The notes under the pieces: generated by a model
What the model saw: the letters and a program-made list of their open reading frames with translations, nothing else
Database searches by the model: none
What the model was told of the DNA's origin: nothing
Made by a program: the position numbers and the translations under genes
Part shown: positions 1 to 4,681 of the stretch, in pieces
How positions within the stretch are numbered: the stretch's first letter is position 1
How the letters are laid out: each line of letters begins with the position of its first letter
From: Myxococcota bacterium
GTDB lineage: Bacteria; Myxococcota; Polyangia; GCA-2747355; JAKLHH01
Direction: 5' to 3'
NCBI GenBank assembly: GCA_022710245.1
Contig: JAKLHH010000278.1
Coordinates: 1 to 8,311 of the forward strand
Length of the DNA: 8,311 nucleotides

Positions 1-538
1 GCCGAGGAACACGACCGGGCTGCGCGCGGACCAGCGGCTGCGGCGGCGGAGCGGCGGGCAGGTGAGCCTGCGCGCCTACGATCGCTCGGCGGCCGCCACC
101 GCCGGGGGCGGGCAAGGCACCGGGGCGGGGAGCGGCGACGCGACGCCCACGCCGGCGCCCGGCACGACCCGGATCACCTTCGGCGACAGCGACGAGCCAG
201 GCGCCGATCGCGACCCCACCGAGGAGTCGCGGCCGCAGCCGAGGGCACCGACGCAGATCATCCTCTTCAGCATGACCCGGACCGTCTTCCGCGGGGAGAG
301 CGTGCAGGTCTGGGGCCGCGTGACGAGCGGGGCGGCCGGGGTGGCCGGGCTGCGCGTCGACGTCCACCTGAGCAAGGACGGCAAGGTCGCCGAGACGCAG
401 CTCGGCAGCCTGGTCAGCGGCTCCGACGGGCGCTTCCGCGGCGCGCTGCAGGTGCCGCGCGGCATCAACGTCGGCGACTACCAGATCTTCGCCGTGACCG
501 CGGGCGACGCCCGCCACGACGCCTCGCTCAGCCACTGA
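1..538 (+). CDS. 3' part of a secreted or membrane protein with C-terminal Ig-like domain (possibly transglutaminase-like)
   Basis: The reading frame (codons from base 2) is open through the left edge, and every visible third base near the edge is G or C, so the gene starts outside the window; a GTG at 62 exists but need not be the start. The visible 178 residues begin PRNTTGLRADQRLRRR, continue through a Gly/Ala/Pro/Thr-rich linker (about bases 100-240), and end in a roughly 95-residue all-beta-looking domain (bases about 250-535) with the pattern 'VFRGESVQVWGRV...VAGLRVDVHL...GRFRGALQVP...VGDYQIFAVT', typical of Ig-like or carboxypeptidase-regulatory-like folds. The initial PR could be the end of the DPTPR-like motif that closes many bacterial transglutaminase domains, which often have such a C-terminal domain; that is inference only. 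The last codons are duplicated just past the stop. Confidence 0.6.
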   Translation, partial: PRNTTGLRADQRLRRRSGGQVSLRAYDRSAAATAGGGQGTGAGSGDATPTPAPGTTRITFGDSDEPGADRDPTEESRPQPRAPTQIILFSMTRTVFRGESVQVWGRVTSGAAGVAGLRVDVHLSKDGKVAETQLGSLVSGSDGRFRGALQVPRGINVGDYQIFAVTAGDARHDASLSH

Positions 539-559
539 CGCCTCGCTCAGCCACTGACG
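518..559. repeat. 19-bp tandem duplication spanning the stop codon
   Basis: The unit gacgcctcgctcagccact occurs twice exactly (518-536 and 537-555), followed by four more matching bases. The first copy encodes the last codons of the upstream gene and runs into its TGA (536-538). Because 19 is not a multiple of three, the second TGA (555-557) is in another frame. The exact identity suggests recent slippage or duplication. Confidence 0.95.
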
Positions 560-565
560 TACCCC

Positions 566-635
566 GACGGGCCGCGTGCGACGGGCCGCGTGCGACGGGC
601 CGCGTGCGACGGGCCACGCGCGACGGTCGTGTGAG
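566..635. repeat. 14-bp minisatellite-like tandem array
   Basis: The unit gacgggccgcgtgc is present three times exactly (566-579, 580-593, 594-607), a fourth time with two changes (608-621) and a fifth time decayed (622-635). The array lies between the stop of the upstream gene and the promoter of the Roadblock gene, ending about 58 bp before its -35 box. No ORF of interest crosses it. Copy-number variation between strains is likely. Confidence 0.9.
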
Positions 636-643
636 GTGAGCGC

Positions 644-664
644 CCTCGCGGCTCGCGCGCGAGG
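644..664. terminator. GC-rich hairpin, possible terminator of the upstream gene
   Basis: CCTCGCG (644-650) pairs perfectly with CGCGAGG (658-664) across a 7-base loop; an alternative 12-bp perfect palindrome, CTCGCGCGCGAG, lies at 652-663. No T-tract follows, so it is not a classical intrinsic terminator; it could equally be a protein-binding site upstream of the promoter at 693. Short GC palindromes are frequent by chance at this base composition. Confidence 0.25.
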
Positions 665-692
665 TGTAGGTGCGACCGGCCGCGCCGTGAGG

Positions 693-722
693 TTGACGCG
701 TGCTGCCCCTCCAGCGTAGTCT
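693..722 (+). promoter_or_regulatory. Sigma70-like promoter of the Roadblock gene
   Basis: TTGACG (693-698, five of six matches to the -35 consensus) is followed after 18 bases by TAGTCT (717-722, a weak -10). The start codon follows 29 bases later with a good ribosome binding site, GGAGGA (742-747). The -35 lies within a 12-base string (GAGGTTGACGCG, 689-700) that is repeated exactly upstream of the PilZ gene at 2701-2712. Confidence 0.5.
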
Positions 723-751
723 ACTCGCCGTCGAAACCATCGGAGGATCTG

Positions 752-1687
752 ATGCATCCAGCGGTTTTCGCTGCGGTCGGAGCGGTCGCGGGTTTTCTGG
801 TCGGCTTCATCGTCGCGCGCTCGATGGCGAAGAAGCAGGAGGCTGCCTGGAAGGCCAGCCTCGACGAGACCCGCCAGAAGCTGGAGACCGCCAAGCGTGA
901 CTCCGCCGCGGCGCTCGAGAAGGAGAAGGCGCGCGCCACCGAGGCCGAGGGCAAGGCCAAGGAGAAGGGCGACAAGCTGACCGCCGCGGAGAAGTCGCTC
1001 GAGCAGCTGAAGGGTCAGGTCAAGCAGCTGCAGGCCGCTCAGCAGGACCTCGAGGCCTCGCGCGGGAAGGCCGCCTCCGCCGCCGAGGCGCACGCGGCCG
1101 CGCGCCAGCAGGCCGAAGGTCGGGTGAAGCAGGCCGAGGCGCTCGCCGCGCAGACGCAGCAGGCGCTCACCGCCGCCCAGGGTCAGCTGCAGAAGACGCA
1201 GTCCGAGCTGGCCGGCGCTCAGGACGCCGCCGACCGCCGCGCCAAGGAGGTGCAGAAGCTGCGCGCCGAGGTGGCGGCCGCCAAGCAGGGTGGGTCCTCG
1301 CTCGACGAGTCGGTGAAGGCCTTCGCCAACGCCGACGGCTCCCTCGACACGATCCTGAAGACGCTGATGGACTCCGAGGGGCAGAAGGCCGCGGTGCTCG
1401 CCGACGCCAACGGCATCATCGTCGCCGCGGTGGGCGAGACCGCGCTGAAGGAGGGCATGGCCGCGACCTCGCAGCTGATCGGCAGCATCGCGACGCAGCT
1501 CGTGGACATGGTGCCCTTCTCCTCGGTGCGCTCGTACTACCTGCAGGACACGCAGCAGAACGTCCTCGCCGGGCGCGCGTTCAACTGCCAGGGTGAGACG
1601 ATCGGGCTCGCGACCTACGGCTCGCGCATCCCGTCCGACCGCGTCCTCGACGGCGCCATGGCCAGCCTCAGCGCCGCCCTCGAGTAG
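752..1687 (+). CDS. Membrane-anchored coiled-coil protein with C-terminal Roadblock/LC7-like domain
   Basis: A 311-residue protein. ATG 752 is chosen because GGAGGA sits 4 bases upstream and the N-terminus immediately forms a membrane helix. Residues 3-23 are a hydrophobic, Gly/Ala-rich transmembrane segment, followed by the basic ARSMAKK, implying a single-pass protein with a cytoplasmic body. Residues about 28-178 are a long Ala/Glu/Lys/Gln-rich coiled coil. Residues about 197-309 ('LDTILKTLMDSEG...AAVLADANGIIVA...GETIGLATYG') match the layout of Roadblock/LC7 domains, the fold of MglB, which regulates the polarity GTPase MglA in Myxococcus. No small GTPase is encoded in the window, so a role in GTPase control or as a dimerising scaffold is inference. 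The Roadblock assignment rests on pattern recognition. It has its own promoter and is followed by a CT-rich tract, suggesting a monocistronic unit. Confidence 0.8.
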   Translation: MHPAVFAAVGAVAGFLVGFIVARSMAKKQEAAWKASLDETRQKLETAKRDSAAALEKEKARATEAEGKAKEKGDKLTAAEKSLEQLKGQVKQLQAAQQDLEASRGKAASAAEAHAAARQQAEGRVKQAEALAAQTQQALTAAQGQLQKTQSELAGAQDAADRRAKEVQKLRAEVAAAKQGGSSLDESVKAFANADGSLDTILKTLMDSEGQKAAVLADANGIIVAAVGETALKEGMAATSQLIGSIATQLVDMVPFSSVRSYYLQDTQQNVLAGRAFNCQGETIGLATYGSRIPSDRVLDGAMASLSAALE

Positions 1688-1830
1688 CTCTCGCTCGCGC
1701 TCCCTCACCCGCTCGCGCTCCCTCGCCCGCTCTCGCTCCCTCGCACACTCGCGCTCGCGCGCTCGTCCTCTCTCACCCCTCTCGCGCGCTCGTCTTCTCG
1801 CACCCGCTCCTTCTCGCACCCGCTCCTCCC
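1688..1830. repeat. Pyrimidine-rich degenerate tandem repeat tract
   Basis: Beginning directly after the TAG of the Roadblock gene, the + strand is mostly C and T with few purines. Three 18-bp related units start with ctcgcgctccctcacccg (1694-1711, 1712-1729, 1730-1747), a diverged unit follows (1748-1765), and then an exact 16-bp pair, cttctcgcacccgctc, lies at 1794-1809 and 1810-1825. The rest of the gap to the next gene (1831-1872) has no repeat. A frame through it would give Ser/Arg dipeptide repeats, but nothing supports its translation. Confidence 0.85.
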
Positions 1831-1872
1831 CGGAAAGTTGCCCGGCGCCCTTCCCCGCGCGATCCTCGCAGC

Positions 1873-2679
1873 GTGGGCCTCACGGCCAGTAACCTCACGC
1901 ACCTCGCGGTCGCCCTCGCCGGGCTGGTCGGGCTCGTGGTGCTGCTGCACCTGCAGGAGCGGCTGATCAGCCGCCACGTCGCCCACCACCTCGGCTGGCG
2001 CGCGGTGCTGGTCACCGGCTGGCTCGGCGTGCCGGTGCACGAGCTCAGCCACCTGCTCGCGGCCAAGCTCTTCGGCCACCGCATCGTCGCCTGGCGGCTG
2101 TTCGACCCGGACCCGGTCAGCGGCACCCTCGGCTACGTGCGGCACGCCTACAGCCGCCGCAGCGTCTGGCAGCTCATCGGGACCTTCTTCATCGGCGTCG
2201 CGCCCCTCGTCGCGGGCGGCGCGGTCCTCGCGGCGCTGCTCGCCTGGATGCTCCCCGCGGCGGAGCGAGGAGAGCTGCTGCGCCGCTGCCTCTCCCTCGG
2301 CCAGGCGAGCGATCCGTGGCGCTCCGCCCTGCTCCTCGGCGGGCTGGCCTCCCAGCTCGCCCGCGCCATCTGGGCCGGCCGCAGCGCGCTGCTGCCGCTG
2401 CAGCTCTACCTGGCGATCTGCGTCGCGCACCACCTCGCGCCGAGCCGCGCCGACCTCGCCGGCGCGCTCCCCGGGGCCGCGCTGCTCCTCGTGCTCCTCG
2501 CCGCGGGCGCCGCGGGCGCGGGGGTGGCAGGGGTGTCGATCGCGGGGCTCCTCGCGGCGCTGGTGCCGCTGGGGCTGCTCCTGGCGCTCTCGGGGCTGCT
2601 CCTCGGCGGCTGGGCGATGCTCGCCGCGACGCTGGGGAGGATGAGCCGTCCGCTGCAGCCGCGGCGCGCCGGGCGCTGA
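1873..2679 (+). CDS. Polytopic membrane protein with HELSH metalloprotease motif (M50-like)
   Basis: A 268-residue, very hydrophobic protein. The GTG start at 1873 is the best available: it is followed at once by a membrane segment (residues about 8-26); no clear Shine-Dalgarno is seen. Residues 54-60, PVHELSH, contain the zinc-binding HExxH motif inside a hydrophobic stretch, as in M50/site-2-protease-type intramembrane peptidases. Further hydrophobic segments lie at about 100-127, 150-168, 174-188, 198-222 and 224-256. Residues 190-200 (PSRADLAGALP) could supply the third zinc ligand through D193, which is inference. The tail is short and basic. M50 enzymes cut membrane-bound substrates such as anti-sigma factors; the substrate here is unknown, no anti-sigma factor or sigma factor is adjacent, and no PDZ domain is present. 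A weak TTGCCC (1838) - GATCCT (1861-1866) pair just upstream might be its promoter. Confidence 0.7.
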   Translation: MGLTASNLTHLAVALAGLVGLVVLLHLQERLISRHVAHHLGWRAVLVTGWLGVPVHELSHLLAAKLFGHRIVAWRLFDPDPVSGTLGYVRHAYSRRSVWQLIGTFFIGVAPLVAGGAVLAALLAWMLPAAERGELLRRCLSLGQASDPWRSALLLGGLASQLARAIWAGRSALLPLQLYLAICVAHHLAPSRADLAGALPGAALLLVLLAAGAAGAGVAGVSIAGLLAALVPLGLLLALSGLLLGGWAMLAATLGRMSRPLQPRRAGR

Positions 2680-2704
2680 GCGTCGAGAGGGCCGGGCGCC
2701 GAGG

Positions 2705-2733
2705 TTGACGCGGCGGTGCGCGCCCGTCACACT
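2705..2733 (+). promoter_or_regulatory. Sigma70-like promoter of the PilZ gene
   Basis: TTGACG (2705-2710) and CACACT (2728-2733, weak -10) are 17 bases apart; the ATG lies 19 bases beyond. The surrounding GAGGTTGACGCG (2701-2712) is identical to the sequence at the Roadblock-gene promoter (689-700). The element also argues against starting translation at the in-frame TTG at 2705, which is part of the -35 box. Confidence 0.5.
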
Positions 2734-2752
2734 GGGATCGGGAAGGGGCGCC

Positions 2753-3250
2753 ATGACAACGGATGGGTCTCTCGCGAAGCTCGCCGGTGAGCTACGGGAT
2801 CTCGAGCTGAGGCGGCAGCACGGTGAGCTGGACGAGCCCGCCGCGAAGCGGCGCAACGAGCTGCTGGCTCACCTGATGACCGAGCTGCAGCGGCATCCGG
2901 GGGCGGAGCGCCGCAAGCACCTCCGCATCCCGGCGGAGCTCGAGGTGCGCTTCCGCATGAGCGGGGCCACCATCACCTGCGCCGCCTCCGAGCTGAGCTA
3001 CGGCGGGCTCGGGCTGCGCGGCCACCTCTGGATCATCGAGGATCAGGAGCTGCTGGTGGAGAACCTGCGGCTCGGCCCCCGCGACTTCCCCATGACCGTG
3101 CGCGCCAAGGTGGTGTGGAAGATCTCCGACGACGGCTCCCGCCCCGGCGCCGGGCTCGAGTTCCTCGAGGTGGACGAGGGTGGGAAGAAGCAGATCCGCA
3201 CCATCTTCGAGCAGCTCTTCCTCGCCTACCTCGAGCGCCTCGCGGCCTGA
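2753..3250 (+). CDS. PilZ domain protein (putative cyclic-di-GMP receptor)
   Basis: A 165-residue cytoplasmic protein starting at ATG 2753, with GGAAGGGG at 2741-2748 as ribosome binding site. Residues 5-50 are charged and probably helical, with no recognised domain. Residues about 52-160 form a PilZ domain: RRKHLR at 53-58 supplies the RxxxR signature (R54, R58), and ELSYGG at 80-85 matches the second signature, [D/N]xSxxG, with S82 and G85 present but Glu in place of the usual Asp/Asn at 80. Such domains bind cyclic-di-GMP and pass the signal to motility, polysaccharide or secretion machinery; single-domain PilZ proteins like this act by protein-protein contact. The neighbouring genes do not reveal a partner. 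The 3' end converges on the phosphatase gene, 45 bases away. Confidence 0.88.
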   Translation: MTTDGSLAKLAGELRDLELRRQHGELDEPAAKRRNELLAHLMTELQRHPGAERRKHLRIPAELEVRFRMSGATITCAASELSYGGLGLRGHLWIIEDQELLVENLRLGPRDFPMTVRAKVVWKISDDGSRPGAGLEFLEVDEGGKKQIRTIFEQLFLAYLERLAA

Positions 3251-3283
3251 GCGCCCCTCGCGCGAGATCGTCGGACCGCTCAG
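3247..3283. terminator. Inverted repeat between convergent genes, possible bidirectional terminator
   Basis: CTGAGCG (3247-3253, overlapping the PilZ stop) is complementary to CGCTCAG (3277-3283); the loop contains a perfect palindrome, CTCGCGCGAG (3257-3266). It sits between the convergent PilZ and phosphatase genes, where a bidirectional terminator would be expected. There is no T-tract on either strand, so the call is tentative. Confidence 0.3.
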
Positions 3284-3295
3284 CTCGCTGTGAGC

Positions 3296-3736
3296 TCAGG
3301 TCGCCGTGAGCCCGAGGCGCGACGCGAGCTCCGGGTCGCGCAGCCTCGCCTCCAGGCAGCGCGCGCAGGCGCGGTAGGCCTCGATCCCCTCGCCGTAGGG
3401 GTCCTCGATCTCCCAGACCAGCAGCCTCGCGCGGTCCATCATGCCCTCGAGCCGCGCGCCGAGGCTCGAGGTGAGCGCGACCACGAGGTCGTAGCCGTCG
3501 AGGTCGAGCTCGCCGACCCGGCGGGTGCGATGGGCCGAGAGATCGAGCCCCGCCTGGCGCATGACGGCCACCGCCTCGGAGGTGGCGCCGTCCTGGCTGG
3601 GGCGCCAGCCGGCGCTCTCCACCGCCACCGCCTCACCCCAGGCGGCGCGGGCGAGCGCCTCCGCCATCGGGCTCCGGCACATGTTGCCGTAACAGACGAA
3701 GAGGACGCGGGGGCGCGCGCCAGTGCTCGGGGACAT
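3296..3736 (-). CDS. Low-molecular-weight protein-tyrosine phosphatase family protein
   Basis: A 146-residue protein, the normal size for this family. The catalytic P-loop is residues 15-22, CYGNMCRS, matching C-x5-R-S with nucleophile C15 and phosphate-binding R21. Residues 111-114, EDPY, contain the conserved general acid D112 in the DP motif. The middle has DLSAHRTRR (65-73), typical of the LMW-PTP/arsenate-reductase-like fold. The enzyme is cytoplasmic and removes phosphate from tyrosine, or in some relatives from arginine; members often pair with tyrosine kinases for exopolysaccharide export, but no kinase or polysaccharide gene is visible here. ATG at 3736-3734 is chosen because the homologous N-terminus starts just before VLFVC. 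Longer in-frame extension upstream would run through the promoter and antisense to the next gene, so it is rejected. A TATGCT lies 6 bases before the ATG, suggesting a leaderless transcript. Confidence 0.92.
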   Translation of the reverse strand: MSPSTGARPRVLFVCYGNMCRSPMAEALARAAWGEAVAVESAGWRPSQDGATSEAVAVMRQAGLDLSAHRTRRVGELDLDGYDLVVALTSSLGARLEGMMDRARLLVWEIEDPYGEGIEAYRACARCLEARLRDPELASRLGLTAT

Positions 3737-3742
3737 CCCTCG

Positions 3743-3748
3743 AGCATA
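3743..3748 (-). promoter_or_regulatory. -10-like TATGCT box for the phosphatase gene
   Basis: Read on the minus strand, TATGCT ends 6 bases before the ATG (3736). Transcription would then start at or next to the A of the start codon. No convincing -35 box is seen at the usual distance. The same hexamer occurs in the same position for the divergent gene. Confidence 0.45.
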
Positions 3749-3752
3749 CCCA

Positions 3753-3764
3753 CGGCCGCGGCCG
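3753..3764. promoter_or_regulatory. 12-bp palindrome in the divergent promoter region
   Basis: CGGCCGCGGCCG is perfectly self-complementary and lies between the two divergent -10-like boxes, just upstream of the phosphatase-gene box. A second inverted pair, CACGGCC (3751-3757) and GGCCGTG (3787-3793), spans the intergenic region. It could be an operator shared by both genes, but GC-only palindromes are common at this composition. Confidence 0.25.
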
Positions 3765-3806
3765 GCGATCCAGGCCCCTGAGGGAAGGCCGTGCTCGCGA
3801 GGGGCG

Positions 3807-3812
3807 TATGCT
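3807..3812 (+). promoter_or_regulatory. -10-like TATGCT box for the membrane-protein gene
   Basis: TATGCT ends 5 bases before ATG 3818, so an RNA start about 6-7 bases downstream would fall on the start codon. The five bases between (cctcc) cannot form a Shine-Dalgarno, which fits a leaderless message. No clear -35 box is seen. Confidence 0.45.
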
Positions 3813-3817
3813 CCTCC

Positions 3818-4621
3818 ATGCCGTCCCTCCTCGAGCGCCCGATCCTCCTCGGCCGTGGTGTGCGCGAGTGGCTGCTCCTCGCCGGCCTGGCGCTGGTCTG
3901 CGTGGGCGAGCTCACCGCCGCGGTCCCGCACTGGGGCGACCTCACCGTCTACCTGCTCCTCGGCGCCGCGCTCGCCGCGCGCCTCTTCGCCGCCCGCGCG
4001 CTCCTCGTCGGCCTGGTCATCGCGGCCATGGCGCAGAACGTCCCCTTCATCGTCGAGCAGGAGCTCCGCGGGGTGCGCCTGCGCGATCACCTGGACTGGC
4101 TGGTCCGCGAGTGGCGCCTCGTCTCGCTCTGGGTGGGTGCGCTGCTCCTGGTCTGCGCGCCGTCCATGGTGCGCGCCTTCGACCGCTCGCCGTCGCGCCT
4201 CCGCTGGCTGCCGAACTACTGGGCGCGGCTCTCTCCCTGGGACGCGCGGCTCCTCCGCTGGTGCGGCTACGCGGTGGGCGCCCTCTTCGCCTCGCTGGTG
4301 GTCCTCTGGCAGACGAGCTGGCAGCGGCCCGCGTGGGCGCTGGCCGCGCTGGTCTGCCTCGGGGCCTGCCTGCTGCTGCTCCTCCTCGGGCGCGCCTTCG
4401 TGTTGATCCTGATCCCGCTCCTCTGCGGAGCGGTCTTCGCGCTGCTCCTCCCGCACGCCATCGAGGCGCACCGGGCGGCCGGCCTCCCCACCCTCTTCGC
4501 CCCCGGCGTCTTCGGGCGCGCGCGGCCGCTCCTCGCGCCGGCGCTCCTCGAGGCGGCGCTGGCGACGGCCCTCGCCCTGCCCTACGCCGCGCGGGTGCTC
4601 CGGCGCGGGCTCCGCGGCTGA
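3818..4621 (+). CDS. Multi-pass membrane protein of unknown function
   Basis: A 267-residue protein that I do not recognise. ATG 3818 is preferred over the in-frame GTG at 3791, because a -10-like TATGCT lies between them and the first membrane helix begins soon after the ATG. Hydrophobic segments, likely transmembrane, are at residues about 18-36, 43-78 (probably two), 101-118, 149-165, 172-190, 194-212 and 236-256, giving about seven to eight. Between them, a charged loop at 79-100 (VEQELRGVRLRDHLDWLVREWR) and a Trp/Arg-rich loop at 119-148 stand out. No catalytic or transporter signature is visible. It is transcribed away from the phosphatase gene and has the lipoprotein gene 60 bases downstream. 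The stop lies in a 12-bp tandem duplication that gives a second in-frame TGA. Confidence 0.75.
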   Translation: MPSLLERPILLGRGVREWLLLAGLALVCVGELTAAVPHWGDLTVYLLLGAALAARLFAARALLVGLVIAAMAQNVPFIVEQELRGVRLRDHLDWLVREWRLVSLWVGALLLVCAPSMVRAFDRSPSRLRWLPNYWARLSPWDARLLRWCGYAVGALFASLVVLWQTSWQRPAWALAALVCLGACLLLLLLGRAFVLILIPLLCGAVFALLLPHAIEAHRAAGLPTLFAPGVFGRARPLLAPALLEAALATALALPYAARVLRRGLRG

Positions 4622-4641
4622 GCTCCAGCCTGAGCTCCGCC
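4618..4641. repeat. 12-bp tandem duplication spanning the stop codon
   Basis: CTGAGCTCCAGC (4618-4629) and CTGAGCTCCGCC (4630-4641) match at 11 of 12 positions after aligning. The gene stop TGA (4619-4621) is in the first copy; the second copy supplies another TGA (4631-4633) exactly in frame, three codons later. Confidence 0.8.
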
Positions 4642-4650
4642 CTGGCGTGC

Positions 4651-4656
4651 TATGCT
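4651..4656 (+). promoter_or_regulatory. -10-like TATGCT box for the lipoprotein gene
   Basis: TATGCT is the same hexamer as at 3807 and, on the minus strand, 3748. Here it lies 25 bases before ATG 4682, leaving room for a short leader with the ribosome binding site AAGGGAG (4668-4674). No clear -35 box. Confidence 0.4.
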
Positions 4657-4681
4657 GGACCCGCTGCAAGGGAGCGGGGGC

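Noticed and set aside
1593..1892. Ser/Arg-dipeptide-rich frame over the CT tract
   Set aside because: It starts inside the Roadblock gene and owes its SR-like pattern to the nucleotide repeat; no start signals or homology support it.
1705..2856. 383-codon minus-strand open frame
   Set aside because: It is antisense to the M50-like gene and runs across the CT tract; composition is Arg/Gly/Ala/Glu-rich with no domain, as expected for a GC-rich shadow frame.
3737..4669. Upstream extension of the phosphatase frame to 4669 on the minus strand
   Set aside because: The extension is Glu/Arg/Gln-rich, antisense to the membrane-protein gene, and crosses the promoter; LMW phosphatases begin right before VLFVC.
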